Positions 46,248 to 56,918 of a stretch of 64,000 bases of DNA are shown in pieces. A program made the position numbers and the translations under genes. Source of the stretch: Aeromonas enteropelogenes (GTDB taxonomy: Bacteria; Pseudomonadota; Gammaproteobacteria; Enterobacterales; Aeromonadaceae); contig NZ_CDCG01000046.1 in the NCBI RefSeq assembly GCF_000819845.1, positions 162,819 to 226,818 of the forward strand, written 5' to 3'. The notes below the pieces were generated by a model. That model saw only the letters and a program-made list of their open reading frames with translations, ran no database searches and had not been told where the DNA came from. Position 1 is the first letter of the stretch. Every line of letters starts with the position of its first letter.

Positions 46248-46823
46248 TCAGACATTCGAGGGCTGGCGAGCGGCAGCTTTGAGCCACACTACCTCCCCCT
46301 TGCCTTCCCGGCTCAAGAGGTAACGGGCGATGGTAAAGAACCAGTCGCTCATCCGGTTCAGATAAGGCAGGATCTCGGGGTTGATGGCCTCTTCCTTGCT
46401 CAGGGTCAGCAGCAGCCGTTCACAATGGCGTACCAGGGTTCGCACCACATGGGCCTGGGCTGCAGCGCGCGATCCCCCGGGCAGTATAAATTGACGCAGC
46501 GGGGTCAGCTGCTCGCTGTAAGCGTCAATCTGTTGTTCCAGACGGGTAGTCCAGGCGGCATTGACTTGCCAGATGACAGCATTCTGGGCGGCACTGGAAA
46601 ATGCCAGCTCGCCGCCCAAATCGAATAACTCCTGCTGCAGCAACTGCAAATCGGCCAATAAGGCTGTCTCTTGCGCGGGTACCTCGCAAATCAATACCCC
46701 GATATGGGAATTGAGTTCATCGATATAACCATAGGTTTCGACGCGCAAATGATCTTTGGCCAGACGAACACCATCTGCCAGGCGAGTCATGCCCTTGTCA
46801 CCCTGCCTCGTATATATTCTCAT
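46248..46823 (-). CDS. PduO-type ATP:cob(I)alamin adenosyltransferase
   Basis: A 191-residue cytosolic enzyme that transfers the adenosyl group of ATP to cobalamin. Family marks are the N-terminus MRIYTRQGDKGMTRL with the ATP site, DELNSHIGV, LQQELFDLGGEL, and the C-terminal RTLVRHCERLLLTLSKE followed by LNRMSDWFFTIAR. Its start overlaps the stop of the DUF3820 gene upstream (ATGA), so it belongs to the queE operon although it has no evident queuosine role. Confidence 0.92.
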   Translation of the reverse strand: MRIYTRQGDKGMTRLADGVRLAKDHLRVETYGYIDELNSHIGVLICEVPAQETALLADLQLLQQELFDLGGELAFSSAAQNAVIWQVNAAWTTRLEQQIDAYSEQLTPLRQFILPGGSRAAAQAHVVRTLVRHCERLLLTLSKEEAINPEILPYLNRMSDWFFTIARYLLSREGKGEVVWLKAAARQPSNV

Positions 46824-47050
46824 ACCGACATCCTGTTAATAATGGGAATAATCATGGACTCCAGCCCGTTTAGCTTGATCTCGTAGGCCAGGGCCAGTGT
46901 CTGACCCAATTTACCGGTCGGAAAACCATTGCGGGCCAGCCACACCAGATAAGGTTCCGGAATATCAATGATCCGCCGCCCCTGATATTTGCCATAGGGC
47001 ATTTTATTGGCCAGCGTCAACAGCACCCGCTCGTCGGACAGCCACTCCAT
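46820..47050 (-). CDS. DUF3820 family protein
   Basis: A 76-residue protein with the DUF3820 core (MPYGKYQGRRIIDIPEPYLV, then WLARNGFP). The ATG at 47050 lies one base after the queE stop; the longer frame into queE adds nothing. Related proteins in Pseudomonas are described as quorum-sensing-regulated; the biochemical function is unknown. Coupled to the cobalamin adenosyltransferase gene. Confidence 0.85.
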   Translation of the reverse strand: MEWLSDERVLLTLANKMPYGKYQGRRIIDIPEPYLVWLARNGFPTGKLGQTLALAYEIKLNGLESMIIPIINRMSV

Positions 47051-47051
47051 A

Positions 47052-47723
47052 TTAATCGATATCCAGATATTTATGAGTCTGGATAGAGAGTCGCCAATTA
47101 CGGGCAATACAGGTCGTCATCGCCAACTGGGTGGCCCTGGGTTTCTGGCTGATAGGCTGCAGCGCAATCACCACATCGGTCCGCAGGCGAGCGGTGGCAA
47201 GCAACTCATCCAGCTCTTCGATATGGTGTTCGGTAGCCACCGGGTGCTTTATCTCGTTGGCACGCTCCAGCGCTGATACCAGTACGGGCAGCCCCCCTTT
47301 CATGCCGATCTTCGGAGACACTGTCACCCAGGTATCGTCATGGGTCTTGATCTCGCTGGTGCCACTGGTTTCGATTTGCACCTGATAACCCGCCGTCAGC
47401 AAGGCTGTGGAGAGCTCATGCAGATCATAGAGGCAGGGCTCGCCCCCGGTGATCACCACATGGCGAGCCTGATAGCCAAGTTGCTGAAAACTTGCCAGGA
47501 TCTCTGCCGTGCTCATCTTGCTCCAGCCATCCGACTCGTTGGAGCAATCCAGCACCGCCTGCACGCCCACTTCACGAGCAGGATCGACCACCCAGGTATG
47601 ACGGGTATCGCACCAGGGGCATCCCACCGGGCAACCCTGCAGGCGAACGAAAATGGCGGGCAGGCCGGTGAAGACCCCCTCCCCCTGGATGGTCTGGAAA
47701 ATCTCGTTGATTGGGTAGTGCAT
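47052..47723 (-). CDS. queE: 7-carboxy-7-deazaguanine synthase QueE
   Basis: A 223-residue radical SAM enzyme of the queuosine precursor pathway, turning 6-carboxy-tetrahydropterin into 7-carboxy-7-deazaguanine. The cluster motif is CPVGCPWC (Cx3Cx2C), following GEGVFTGLPAIFVRLQG; VITGGEPCLYDL is the glycine-rich SAM part. Start at 47723 (MHYPINEIFQTIQGEG) is the family start. Confidence 0.95.
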   Translation of the reverse strand: MHYPINEIFQTIQGEGVFTGLPAIFVRLQGCPVGCPWCDTRHTWVVDPAREVGVQAVLDCSNESDGWSKMSTAEILASFQQLGYQARHVVITGGEPCLYDLHELSTALLTAGYQVQIETSGTSEIKTHDDTWVTVSPKIGMKGGLPVLVSALERANEIKHPVATEHHIEELDELLATARLRTDVVIALQPISQKPRATQLAMTTCIARNWRLSIQTHKYLDID

Positions 47724-47784
47724 CTTGATCACAGCTGGTTGCAAAAGTCGCGGATTATACCTCAAGCACAGGCAAGAGGCAGGT

Positions 47785-48474
47785 TTACAATCCGGTTTTC
47801 TCGCGCAGGCGAGTCGTAACGCCGGCCTTGTCGGCGAGATAGTGGTTCAGCCCGCGGCTGCGCAATTCGCAAGCCGGGCAAGTACCGCACCCATCGCCGG
47901 GGATGCCGTTGTAGCAGGTGAGCGTTTGCTGGCGCACCGTCTCCAGATGGCCGTAGTGATCCGCCAGCGCCCAGGTCTCGGCCTTGTCGAGCCACATCAA
48001 GGGGGTTTCAAAGCGGATGCCGCGATCCAGCCCCAGGGACACCGCCTGATTGAGCGCCTTGACGAACTCGTCACGGCAATCCGGGTAGCCGGAGAAATCG
48101 GTCTCGCACACCCCGGTGATCACCGCCTCGGCTCCCACCTGGTAGGCATAGATGGAAGCCAGGGTCAGAAACAGGATGTTGCGACCCGGCACAAAGGTGT
48201 TGGGCAGGCCGTTATCCTGCAGCTCGCCGCTCACCGGAATGTCGTCACGGGTCAGGGCCGAGACGGCCAGTTCGTTGAGTAGCGTCACATCCATCACCTT
48301 GTGGGCCGCGACGCCCAGCTGGCTGGCCAGACGACGGGCCGTGTCGATCTCTTCCCGATGGCGCTGACCATAGTCAAACGTGATGGCGTGCACCTCGTCA
48401 TATCGGGCCAGTGCCTGCACCAGGCAGGTGGTGCTGTCCTGCCCACCGCTGAAAACCACAACTGCTTTTTTCAT
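47785..48474 (-). CDS. queC: 7-cyano-7-deazaguanine synthase QueC
   Basis: A 229-residue ATP-dependent enzyme that makes preQ0 from the QueE product. PP-loop [11 protein letters not shown] at residues 7-17 and the zinc cysteines near the C-terminus ([10 protein letters not shown] with an upstream Cys). Lies 61 bases upstream of queE on the same strand, so the two pathway steps are probably transcribed together. Confidence 0.96.
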   Translation of the reverse strand: MKKAVVVFSGGQDSTTCLVQALARYDEVHAITFDYGQRHREEIDTARRLASQLGVAAHKVMDVTLLNELAVSALTRDDIPVSGELQDNGLPNTFVPGRNILFLTLASIYAYQVGAEAVITGVCETDFSGYPDCRDEFVKALNQAVSLGLDRGIRFETPLMWLDKAETWALADHYGHLETVRQQTLTCYNGIPGDGCGTCPACELRSRGLNHYLADKAGVTTRLREKTGL

Positions 48475-48495
48475 CTTGATGACTCCTCGGGATAT

Positions 48496-49119
48496 TTAAC
48501 GACGGCGCCCTTCGGCAAAGGCCAGCCACTGGCTGTTGAGCTGATTGAACAGGGTGAGCAGAGGGGCATAGCGCTCGGGCGTGCCTTCCCATTGGGCGAG
48601 GAGGTGATAGCCCACCTCCAGGGTCGACAACGCGTCGGGAAAGGGTTTCTTGCGAATGGCGTACTGGCCTGCCACCGCCTCTAGGCCGATGCGGGGCAGC
48701 CGGGCCAGCATGGGGTTGCTCTGCAACATGCGATACGCTTTGCGCCAGGTGCCATCGAGCAGGATAAAAACAACCGACACGGCCGCTCCCGATGCGGATT
48801 CGCACTGCTGGCGCAGTTGAGCCAGTGACAACGCCTCCTCATCCGGCCACAACAGATAGCAGCGGCGTGCGGGATCGGCCAGCAACTCATTGAGCCAATC
48901 CACTTGCGAAAAATCTTCGCCAACATGCAGCTCAGCGCCTTTGAGAGAGGCCGCCAGCAGGGAAGCCGTGCCCTTGGGATGCGCCACTTCATTGGGGTGT
49001 TGCAGGATATAGAGCGGAGTCTGGTTTTCAACCGGCACGATATAATCGCACAGGCACGCTTTAAGGGCCCGGGTACAGCGTGTACAGTATCGACTCTTCT
49101 TGTTGTTGGGCTGTGTCAT
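48496..49119 (-). CDS. DTW-domain tRNA-uridine aminocarboxypropyltransferase
   Basis: A 207-residue protein of the DTW family, whose members (TapT, TuaA) add an aminocarboxypropyl group to tRNA uridine from SAM. Cys cluster CTRCTRALKACLCDYI, motif FILLDGTWRKAYRM (the DTW-type signature), and KPFPDALSTLEV. The start at 49119 overlaps the divergent start of the rhombosortase gene. Sits upstream of queC, another tRNA modification gene. Confidence 0.88.
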   Translation of the reverse strand: MTQPNNKKSRYCTRCTRALKACLCDYIVPVENQTPLYILQHPNEVAHPKGTASLLAASLKGAELHVGEDFSQVDWLNELLADPARRCYLLWPDEEALSLAQLRQQCESASGAAVSVVFILLDGTWRKAYRMLQSNPMLARLPRIGLEAVAGQYAIRKKPFPDALSTLEVGYHLLAQWEGTPERYAPLLTLFNQLNSQWLAFAEGRRR

Positions 49120-49696
49120 GTTGTCAGAAAAATCCGGATGGCTCTGGGTTATCACGCTCTCTCTCGCCAGCTTGCTGCTCTTTTTTACCGTCCCCAATCT
49201 CCAGCTGTCGTTCGACAGGGATCTGATCGCCCGGGGCGAAGGGTGGCGGATCATAACAGGCAATCTGGTTCATACCAATCAATGGCACCTGTTGCTCAAC
49301 CTGGGTGGACTCACAATCCTGTATAGCCTGTTTCGCGACTACCTGGGGTACGCCAGACTCCCTGTGCTGATGCTGCTGCTCTGGTGCGCCGTCGGATTGG
49401 GGATCTGGTGGTTGTGCCCGCAGACCCACTGGTACATGGGGCTATCCGGCTCACTGCATGGTCTGTTTATGTGGGGCGCCATGCAGGATCTGCGGCACGG
49501 GCGCCGGATCTCGGGCTGGCTGATGCTGGCAGGAATGGGGATCAAACTGGCGGTGGACTTCTACAATGCCGGCGAGAGCCCGATCGCCACGCTGATCGGT
49601 GCCAGGGTGCATATAGAATCCCATCTGATAGGAGCAGGTGCAGGCCTGTTGCTCGGCCTGCACCCGGTATCCATTACGCACTCAACTCGGCATTGA
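49118..49696 (+). CDS. rhombosortase (rhomboid-family protease)
   Basis: A 192-residue intramembrane serine protease. Catalytic Ser in [13 protein letters not shown] and His in [12 protein letters not shown]. Six apparent helices and the short length fit rhombosortases, which process GlyGly-CTERM proteins exported by type II secretion. ATG at 49118 shares bases with the divergent DTW gene start; its 3' end runs 23 bases into the convergent pyrF gene. Confidence 0.85.
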   Translation: MLSEKSGWLWVITLSLASLLLFFTVPNLQLSFDRDLIARGEGWRIITGNLVHTNQWHLLLNLGGLTILYSLFRDYLGYARLPVLMLLLWCAVGLGIWWLCPQTHWYMGLSGSLHGLFMWGAMQDLRHGRRISGWLMLAGMGIKLAVDFYNAGESPIATLIGARVHIESHLIGAGAGLLLGLHPVSITHSTRH

Positions 49697-50372
49697 TGCT
49701 GGCCAGCATGGCTGCCGGATCGGCGGCCTGGGTGATGGGACGGCCGATGACCAGATAATCGGAGCCCGCCTCGACGGCCGCTCGCGGCGTCATCACCCGG
49801 CGCTGATCCCCGGCATCGGCGCCGCTTGGGCGGATCCCCGGTGTCACCAGCTTAAAATCCGCCCCCAGCAAGGCTTTCAGCTCATGCGCTTCATTGGCGG
49901 AACACACCACACCATCGAGCCCTGCCGCCTTGGTCAACTTGGCCAGGCGGATCACCTGTTCGGCTGGTGTCACATCCAGCCCCATGGGGGCCATGTCGGA
50001 CTGCTCCATGCTGGTCAGCACGGTCACGCCGATCAACAGCGGCGCCTTGTCACCATAAGGTGCCAGCGCCTCGACGGCGGCACGCATCATACGTTCGCCC
50101 CCACTGGCATGCACGTTGACCATCCAGACGCCCAACTCGGCACTGGCGGCCACGGCTTTGGCAACGGTGTTGGGAATATCGTGAAATTTCAGATCCAGAA
50201 AGACATCGAACCCCTTGGCCACCAGTTGGCGCACAAACTGCGGGCCAAACAGGGTGAACATCTCCTTGCCCACCTTGAGACGGCACTGGGCCGGAGAGAT
50301 ACGGTCAACGAACGCCAAGGCATCTGCCTCGTGTTGATAATCCAGCGCTACCAGTACTTTGGGATCTAGCAT
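49674..50372 (-). CDS. pyrF: orotidine 5'-phosphate decarboxylase
   Basis: A 232-residue TIM-barrel enzyme, last step of UMP synthesis. Active-site motif [12 protein letters not shown] and phosphate-binding LVTPGIRP are present. Follows lapB, an order conserved in enterics. Its 3' end overlaps the rhombosortase gene on the other strand. Confidence 0.96.
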   Translation of the reverse strand: MLDPKVLVALDYQHEADALAFVDRISPAQCRLKVGKEMFTLFGPQFVRQLVAKGFDVFLDLKFHDIPNTVAKAVAASAELGVWMVNVHASGGERMMRAAVEALAPYGDKAPLLIGVTVLTSMEQSDMAPMGLDVTPAEQVIRLAKLTKAAGLDGVVCSANEAHELKALLGADFKLVTPGIRPSGADAGDQRRVMTPRAAVEAGSDYLVIGRPITQAADPAAMLASINAELSA

Positions 50373-50494
50373 CTCACTTCCTATTAGTTGTTATTCACCC
50401 TCCTGGATCGCGTTCATCGCCCTGATCCAGGTTCCGTTTGCTGACATAGATGTGGCGCTCAATTCGCGCCACATCAGATGTTCAATTGCTTCTT

Positions 50495-51661
50495 TTATTC
50501 ACCATCCAGGCCCCGTATTGGCTTGATGGAGCCCCACTGGCGGCAGGATGGACACTGCCAGAACAGCGAGTGCGTGGCAAACCCGCACTGGCGACACTTG
50601 TGGGTCGATTTAATTTTTATCTGCTCGCCCACCAGTTGCTGCAGCAGCTCGAGGCTCTCCTTGGCGGGCCCCTCCTCCGCACTGGCCAGCTGAAATCCCA
50701 CCAGCTGATAGAACCCCTTCATGGAGGGATGGCGACGCAGCTGACGCAACACCAGTTCGCGGGCCTGGCTCAGGCCATCGCGCTCCTCCACCAGCTTGGC
50801 AAGCGCCAGGGTCACGCTGACACCGGCATGCTCCTCTACCGCCTTCTCGAGGATGGGGATCAGCGCCTGGCTGCGCCCCAGTTGCTGGTAGCACTGCAAC
50901 AATTTGGGGATGGCTTCGGAGGCAAAATCCATATCCTGTTCAAATACCCGCAGCAGTTCCTTGCTTGCCCGCTCATATTCCCCTTCAGCCATGGCCAGCT
51001 CAGCCAGCCGCAGACTGGCGCGGGCACAGGTTGGGTTGATGCCAAGGGCCCGTTTGAATTTAGCCAGCGCCTCCCCTTGATTGCCTTCGCGCAGGGCGTT
51101 TTCAGCCTGCTCGCAATAAAAATGGGAGATGGGCTCGGCCAGCTTCTTGCCCTGGAACTGTTGCAGGCGCACCGCCACATCGATGGCCTTGTCCCACTCT
51201 CGCAACTGCTGGTGGATAATGAGCAACTGGGCGAGCGCCGTCTCTTCGAAATCGCTGTCTTCACACAGCTCTTTCCAGATGGCTTCCGCGCGATCCAGCA
51301 AGCCGGCGGCGAGAAAGTCGCGGGCCAGCTCCTGCAATGCCAGCTGGCGCTGTTCGCGAGTCAACTGGCGGGCGACCAGATTCTGGTGGATCTTGATGGC
51401 ACGATCGACCTCGCCACGCTGGCGAAACAGGTTGCCGAGGGAGAGGTGAGTTTCGATGGTTTCGCTGTCCACCTCCAGCAGCTGGATAAAGAGATCCACC
51501 GCCTTGTCGGATTCATCGGACAGCAAATAATTGAGACCCGCCACGTACTGGCGGGAAAACTGGTTACTCTGTTTTTGGGTGTCCTGGCGAACACTCCTGC
51601 GGCCCATGTACCAGCCATAACCGGCAGCGATGGGCAACAGCAGGAAAAGCAGTTCAAGCAT
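50495..51661 (-). CDS. lapB: LapB, LPS assembly / LpxC turnover regulator
   Basis: A 388-residue inner-membrane protein. N-terminal anchor LLFLLLPIAAGYGWYMG, then TPR repeats over most of the length, and a C-terminal rubredoxin-like zinc domain (CRQCGF and CPSCRQWG). LapB controls degradation of LpxC by FtsH and thereby balances lipopolysaccharide and phospholipid. Ten bases downstream of lapA. Confidence 0.95.
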   Translation of the reverse strand: MLELLFLLLPIAAGYGWYMGRRSVRQDTQKQSNQFSRQYVAGLNYLLSDESDKAVDLFIQLLEVDSETIETHLSLGNLFRQRGEVDRAIKIHQNLVARQLTREQRQLALQELARDFLAAGLLDRAEAIWKELCEDSDFEETALAQLLIIHQQLREWDKAIDVAVRLQQFQGKKLAEPISHFYCEQAENALREGNQGEALAKFKRALGINPTCARASLRLAELAMAEGEYERASKELLRVFEQDMDFASEAIPKLLQCYQQLGRSQALIPILEKAVEEHAGVSVTLALAKLVEERDGLSQARELVLRQLRRHPSMKGFYQLVGFQLASAEEGPAKESLELLQQLVGEQIKIKSTHKCRQCGFATHSLFWQCPSCRQWGSIKPIRGLDGE

Positions 51662-51670
51662 TGAGGAGCA

Positions 51671-51955
51671 TTATTCCTTACCCGCTGTACGGGCCAGCTC
51701 CAATTCGCGGGATTGACGACGCATGGTGCGATTGAGGGTGCGGTTTTGCATCTTCAAACGCAGGAACAGCAGGCCGAATACCAGCCAACCAAGGAGGAAG
51801 CCACCAGCGAAGAAGAACCCGAGCAGCATGGCGAGCGAGAACTCTCCTTGCGCAATCAGGTAGTTGAACTGAACCAGCTGACCGTTTTGTGAACCCAGCG
51901 CCAGGGTCAGAATAAAGACCAGCACCAGCGGGATAAGGGCCAAAATACGCTTCAT
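51671..51955 (-). CDS. lapA: LapA, LapB partner membrane protein
   Basis: A 94-residue protein (DUF1049 family) with two transmembrane helices (ILALIPLVLVFILTLALGS and LAMLLGFFFAGGFLLGWLVF) and a basic coiled-coil C-terminus. Upstream of lapB, as in E. coli. Confidence 0.93.
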   Translation of the reverse strand: MKRILALIPLVLVFILTLALGSQNGQLVQFNYLIAQGEFSLAMLLGFFFAGGFLLGWLVFGLLFLRLKMQNRTLNRTMRRQSRELELARTAGKE

Positions 51956-52074
51956 AAGAGCTCCCTGTCAGTATCGAGTGAGAGGCTGATTATCCTTAAA
52001 ATCACAGGCAGACTCTAGAGTGAATGGGAAAAGAGTTTAAGAAACAAGATGATTGGCACAGGTTCAAAGGCCAA

Positions 52075-52110
52075 AAACAAAAAAGGCATACTCGAGTATG
52101 CCCATTTTTG
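52075..52110 (-). terminator. terminator of ihfB
   Basis: Hairpin GGGCATACTCGAGTATGCC followed by TTTTTTG on the minus strand. Confidence 0.9.
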
Positions 52111-52112
52111 CA

Positions 52113-52397
52113 TTATTCAATGGTGTTGACGCGCTCGCGCAACTCTTTGCCAGGTTTGAAGTGCGGGACATATTTCCCGGTCAGTTCAACCTTGTCCCCG
52201 GTCTTGGGGTTACGGCCCACGCGGGGGGCACGATAGTGCAGTGAAAAACTGCCAAATCCGCGAATTTCAATCCGGTCGCCGTTTTGCAAGGTCGACGCCA
52301 TTTGTTCAAGGATCTCCTTGATGGCTGCTTCGACATCCTTGGCCGGCATATGCATGCGGCTGGCTGCCAGTTGTTCGATGAGATCTGATTTGGTCAT
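52113..52397 (-). CDS. ihfB: IHF beta subunit
   Basis: A 94-residue subunit of the integration host factor DNA-bending protein. It begins [11 protein letters not shown] and contains the DNA-binding arm signature [21 protein letters not shown]. Lies below rpsA, as in other gammaproteobacteria. Confidence 0.97.
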   Translation of the reverse strand: MTKSDLIEQLAASRMHMPAKDVEAAIKEILEQMASTLQNGDRIEIRGFGSFSLHYRAPRVGRNPKTGDKVELTGKYVPHFKPGKELRERVNTIE

Positions 52398-52447
52398 AAC
52401 GTTAAATCTCCTTCCCCGATCACATGCAATATTCATTTTGCCAGGAT

Positions 52448-52478
52448 AAAAAAGGGCGGCGCAATGCCGCCCTTTTCT
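52448..52478 (-). terminator. terminator of rpsA
   Basis: GAAAAGGGCGGCA TTGC GCCGCCC TTTTTTATC on the minus strand. Confidence 0.9.
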
Positions 52479-52489
52479 TGCATCAAGGA

Positions 52490-54160
52490 TTACTCACCCT
52501 TGGCGGCTTTGAACGCTTCAGCCATAGCGTTGCTGAACACAACTTCTTCTTGCTGGTTCAGGTTGTCGATAGCGACACGCTCGTCAGCCTCGTCCTTAGC
52601 GCGGACAGACAGGCTTACGGTGCGGTTCTTACGATCAACGCCCATGAATTTGGCTTCAACTTCGTCACCAACAGACAGCACCAGAGTGGCGTCTTCTACG
52701 CGGTCACGGGCAGCGTCGGAGGCACGCAGGTAGCCTTCTACGCCGTCAGCCAGTTCGATAACGGCACCTTTGGCATCAACCTCGGTAACCTTACCCTTCA
52801 CGATAGCACCTTTCTTGTTGTCAGCCAGGTACTTGTTGAACGGGTCTTCTTCGATCTGCTTGACGCCCAGGGAGATGCGCTCACGCTCCGGATCCACTTG
52901 CAGAACAACGGCTTCGATCTCGTCGCCCTTCTTGAATTCACGCACGGCTTCTTCGCCCTGGTTGTTCCAGGAGATGTCAGACAGGTGAACCAGACCGTCG
53001 ATGCCGCCATCCAGACCGATGAAGATACCGAAGTCAGTGATGGACTTGATCTTGCCGGAAACACGGTCGCCTTTGGCGTGAGTTTCGGCAAACAGCTGCC
53101 ACGGGTTGGACTTGCACTGCTTCAGACCCAGGGAGATACGACGACGCTCTTCGTCGATGTCCAGAACCATCACGTCAACCACGTCGCCAACGTTAACAAC
53201 TTTGGACGGGTGGATGTTCTTGTTGGTCCAATCCATCTCGGATACGTGTACCAAGCCTTCAACGCCTTCTTCGATTTCAACGAAGCAGCCGTAGTCGGTC
53301 AGGTTGGTCACGCGGCCAGACAGACGGGTTGTCTCCGGGTAACGCTTGGCGATAGCAACCCACGGATCTTCGCCCAGCTGCTTCAGACCCAGGGATACAC
53401 GGGTACGCTCGCGGTCGAACTTCAGAACCTTGACGGAGATCTCGTCGCCAACGTTGACGATTTCGGAAGGATGCTTAACGCGCTTCCACGCCATGTCGGT
53501 GATGTGCAGCAGGCCGTCAACACCGCCCAGATCTACGAATGCACCGTAGTCGGTCAGGTTCTTGACGATACCCTTAACTTCTTGACCTTCTTGCAGGTTA
53601 GCCAGCAGGCTTTCGCGCTCGGAGGTGTTCTCGGTCTCGATCACGGCACGACGGGAAACAACAACGTTGTTGCGCTTCTGGTCCAGCTTGATGACTTTGA
53701 ACTCGAGTTCTTTGTTTTCCAGGTGAGCGGTGTCACGGATCGGACGCACGTCAACCAGAGAACCCGGCAGGAAGGCACGGATGCCGTTCAGTTCAACGGT
53801 GAAACCACCCTTGACCTTGCCGTTGATGATACCGATAACGGTAGCTTGCTCTTCGTAAGCTTTCTCAAGCTGCAGCCAGGCTTCGTGGCGCTTGGCTTTT
53901 TCGCGGGACAGCTTGGTTTCGCCGAAACCATCTTCGATAGAGTCCAGAGCCACGTCAACGGAGTCACCTACGTTGATTTCCAGCTCGCCCATGGCGTTTT
54001 TGAATTCTTCAGCCGGGATAGCGGACTCGGATTTCAGACCGGCGTCAACCAGTACGAAACCGTTCTCGATAGCAACGACAGTACCCTTGACGATGGAACC
54101 TTGACGGGTTTCAACGGCGTTCAGGGACTCTTCAAAGAGTTGAGCAAAAGATTCGATCAT
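52490..54160 (-). CDS. rpsA: 30S ribosomal protein S1
   Basis: A 556-residue protein with six S1 RNA-binding domains in a row, each carrying the F/YG.FV and VHxS-type pattern (for example [20 protein letters not shown] and [20 protein letters not shown]). Holds mRNA at the ribosome. The 5' leader to cmk is 94 bases. Confidence 0.98.
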   Translation of the reverse strand: MIESFAQLFEESLNAVETRQGSIVKGTVVAIENGFVLVDAGLKSESAIPAEEFKNAMGELEINVGDSVDVALDSIEDGFGETKLSREKAKRHEAWLQLEKAYEEQATVIGIINGKVKGGFTVELNGIRAFLPGSLVDVRPIRDTAHLENKELEFKVIKLDQKRNNVVVSRRAVIETENTSERESLLANLQEGQEVKGIVKNLTDYGAFVDLGGVDGLLHITDMAWKRVKHPSEIVNVGDEISVKVLKFDRERTRVSLGLKQLGEDPWVAIAKRYPETTRLSGRVTNLTDYGCFVEIEEGVEGLVHVSEMDWTNKNIHPSKVVNVGDVVDVMVLDIDEERRRISLGLKQCKSNPWQLFAETHAKGDRVSGKIKSITDFGIFIGLDGGIDGLVHLSDISWNNQGEEAVREFKKGDEIEAVVLQVDPERERISLGVKQIEEDPFNKYLADNKKGAIVKGKVTEVDAKGAVIELADGVEGYLRASDAARDRVEDATLVLSVGDEVEAKFMGVDRKNRTVSLSVRAKDEADERVAIDNLNQQEEVVFSNAMAEAFKAAKGE

Positions 54161-54254
54161 TGTTTATGTCACAAATGAAACATCCACTTGTCATCCAGCA
54201 CAAGCGGGGTTGTTTTAAATAATCTGCGCCATCCTTGGTGCAGACGACCGGATG

Positions 54255-54947
54255 TCAGCTTGCGCTGGCATCTCCGAGTTGTTGCTCCGCATAGGCGAGC
54301 ACTGTTGCCAGCACTTCATCTATGGTCATGGCGGTTGAATCCACCACGAGAGCATCTTCTGCCGGTTTCAGGGGGGCGGTGGCGCGATTTCTATCGCGAT
54401 CATCACGCTCCCGAATCTCGGTTAAAAGACGCTCAAAGTTAACATCAAAGCCTTTATCTTGCAACTGCTTATAGCGACGTTGGGCCCGTTCTTCGGCGCT
54501 GGCGTCGAGGAAAATCTTCACCTCGGCCTCCGGGAAAACCACGGTTCCCATGTCACGGCCATCGGCGATGAGGCCAGGGGCCTGACGAAATGCACGTTGA
54601 CGACGCAACAAGGCTTCCCGAACCCGCGGGAAGGCTGCGATTTTACTGGCAGCATTGCCAACCTCTTCGGTGCGGATGGTACGGGAGACATCCTCCCCCT
54701 CCAGGATCACCTTGACCAGCTCCCCTTCAACCTGAAATTGTACGTCCAGGTGGGCGGCCAGGGGCACCAGCGCAGCTTCACTGTCCAGCTCCACATCATG
54801 ATGCAAGGCGGCCAGGGACAACACCCGGTAGATGGCACCCGAATCCAGCAAGTGCCAACCCAGCTTCTCGGCGAGCAACTGGCACAAGGTGCCCTTGCCG
54901 GCACCACTGGGGCCATCAATTGTCATTACGGGGGCCATCTGAGGCAT
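54255..54947 (-). CDS. cmk: cytidylate kinase
   Basis: A 230-residue nucleoside monophosphate kinase for CMP and dCMP. P-loop [11 protein letters not shown] at residues 11-21; [19 protein letters not shown] is the family signature. Start at 54947 gives [19 protein letters not shown]. Upstream of rpsA as usual. Confidence 0.96.
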   Translation of the reverse strand: MPQMAPVMTIDGPSGAGKGTLCQLLAEKLGWHLLDSGAIYRVLSLAALHHDVELDSEAALVPLAAHLDVQFQVEGELVKVILEGEDVSRTIRTEEVGNAASKIAAFPRVREALLRRQRAFRQAPGLIADGRDMGTVVFPEAEVKIFLDASAEERAQRRYKQLQDKGFDVNFERLLTEIRERDDRDRNRATAPLKPAEDALVVDSTAMTIDEVLATVLAYAEQQLGDASAS

Positions 54948-55191
54948 AACTTCTCTCCTGCACTGTGTTGCGCCCATCCCGAAGGAATGGGTTAATGGGC
55001 GCCGATTATACCCAAATGTGCTGCCACTGGCAGTCACCAATACATACAATGGCGCAAAAGCCCGCTCTGCTCCGCCATTTGCCGTCGGTACATTTCATTA
55101 ATCAATGCAGGGACTTGTTCTTATGGTCGTTCCCGACAAGGCGCGCTAAACTGGCCCCCTTTTTTTGAGCAGTTGTAGTAAGGAGCAACCT

Positions 55192-55785
55192 ATGAGCAGC
55201 GTTACCCTCGTGGCCAGATCCAAATTGCCAACCCCTTGGGGCACTTTCACGCTGGTAGGTTTTCAGGAAACCGGCACGGGTAAGGATCACGCCGCCCTGG
55301 TCATGGGCGACATCACCGGCACGGAACCCGTTTTGGGCCGGATCCACTCGGAATGCCTGACCGGCGATGCCCTGTTCAGTCTGCGTTGTGATTGCGGCTT
55401 CCAGTTGCAGGCTGCCCTCGAGAATATCGCCAAGGCGGGCCGCGGCGTTTTGTTGTATGTGCGTCAGGAAGGGCGTGGCATCGGTCTGCTCAACAAGATC
55501 CGTGCCTATCATCTGCAGGATCAGGGGGCCGATACCGTCGAGGCCAACGTGGCCCTGGGCTTTGCCGCCGACATGCGTGATTACACCATCTGTGCCGACA
55601 TGCTCAAGCTGCTCGAGGTTCAATCTCTCAAGTTGATGACCAACAACCCGCGCAAGATGAAGGCGATGGAGAGTTTTGGCATTCCGGTGGCCGAGCGGGT
55701 TCCCCTGCAGGAGGGGCGCAATCCCCACAACGAGTTTTACCTCTCGACCAAGGCCAACAAGCTGGATCACATGCTGAAAAAGTGA
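55192..55785 (+). CDS. ribA: GTP cyclohydrolase II
   Basis: A 197-residue zinc enzyme, first step of riboflavin synthesis from GTP. Zinc cysteines in [19 protein letters not shown], followed by [14 protein letters not shown]. Ribosome site AAGGAG seven bases upstream of the ATG. Stand-alone RibA (no RibB fused). Confidence 0.96.
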   Translation: MSSVTLVARSKLPTPWGTFTLVGFQETGTGKDHAALVMGDITGTEPVLGRIHSECLTGDALFSLRCDCGFQLQAALENIAKAGRGVLLYVRQEGRGIGLLNKIRAYHLQDQGADTVEANVALGFAADMRDYTICADMLKLLEVQSLKLMTNNPRKMKAMESFGIPVAERVPLQEGRNPHNEFYLSTKANKLDHMLKK

Positions 55786-55806
55786 GTCTGCTACTTTTCA
55801 GCTGAT

Positions 55807-55835
55807 GAAAACGCCTCCCATGAGGCGTTTTTTTA
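55807..55835 (+). terminator. terminator of ribA
   Basis: AAAACGCCTC CCAT GAGGCGTTTTTTT. Confidence 0.92.
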
Positions 55836-55957
55836 TGTCTCCATCACGGCAGTCTGGCGCCATGCCCTTTCTGGCATCCTGCCAGCAGACACCAGGCCAA
55901 TTTCTCCATGAGCGCATCCCCCACCAGGCCTTGGCAAATCTCGCATCGAGCCCCGGA

Positions 55958-56851
55958 TTAGGACTGGACGTCCTGCGCCCCTGAACGTTCACTCAGCAAA
56001 AAGTCCCGCAGGGCACGGTTGGCCATGGAGAGCGGATCCCCACGCCGCCAGGCCACGCAAAGATCGAGGAAGATGGGGGGCTGAAACGACACGCCCCCCA
56101 GATCGGCGTCCTCTTCCAGCACCATTCGCAGGAAGGTGGTCACCGCAAAACCCTGGCGCACTACTGCCTTGAGCAGGGGGATCAGGTTGCTCTCAAAAGC
56201 GATATTGGGCTCGACACCCAGGGTCTGGGCCAAGGCCTCCATATGCTCCCTGTGGTAAAAACCGCGGCGAAACAGGGCCAGCTCCTGCTGGAAGAACTGT
56301 TCGAGCGTCACCCCGGGCGCGCCGTGGAGCGGGTGTTCCTCCCCTACCACCATCAGCATCTCCTCGGTCAACAGGTGAGCCCCCTCGATGGCGGGAGGCA
56401 GATCGCTGGTGATGAGGATGGCCAGATCCAGGGTACCGTCCACCATGCGGCTAAGCAGCTCGCGGGTTCCCGCCTCCTCCACCCGGATCTTGAGCCCGGG
56501 ATAGCGGTGCTTGAAGGCCATCAACCTCGGCGGAAAGTAGTAGGAACCCATCATGTAGGGAATGCCGATCCGCACCTCCCCCCGCTCCAACCCTTTTAGC
56601 TCGGCCATCTCCGCCTCGGCCTGATGCATCTGCAACAGCAGTCGCTCGGCATGGCGGCAGAGCACCTCCCCCTCCGGGGTGAGGCGCACCGCCCGATCCT
56701 GCCTGTCGAACAGACGCAGCTCCAGTTGTTGCTCCAACTTGGCGATGGCCATGCTGATGGCAGGCTGCGCAACATGCAGCCCGCTGGCCGCCTTGGTGAA
56801 TGAACCGGCATCCCTGACCGCCAGCAGATAAGTGAGCTGTTTCAAATCCAT
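55958..56851 (-). CDS. LysR-family regulator, YnfL-like
   Basis: A 297-residue LysR regulator (MDLKQLTYLLAVRDAGSFTK, then LHVAQPAISMAIAKLEQQLE). Divergent from an MFS gene 67 bases away, the same layout as ynfL-ynfM in E. coli, so it probably controls that transporter from sites in the shared promoter region. Confidence 0.9.
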   Translation of the reverse strand: MDLKQLTYLLAVRDAGSFTKAASGLHVAQPAISMAIAKLEQQLELRLFDRQDRAVRLTPEGEVLCRHAERLLLQMHQAEAEMAELKGLERGEVRIGIPYMMGSYYFPPRLMAFKHRYPGLKIRVEEAGTRELLSRMVDGTLDLAILITSDLPPAIEGAHLLTEEMLMVVGEEHPLHGAPGVTLEQFFQQELALFRRGFYHREHMEALAQTLGVEPNIAFESNLIPLLKAVVRQGFAVTTFLRMVLEEDADLGGVSFQPPIFLDLCVAWRRGDPLSMANRALRDFLLSERSGAQDVQS

Positions 56852-56918
56852 ATCAATTCATCTTATGAGACAGATAACTTAAATATATTATATTTATGTG
56901 TCATGGCGCTCTACCCTG

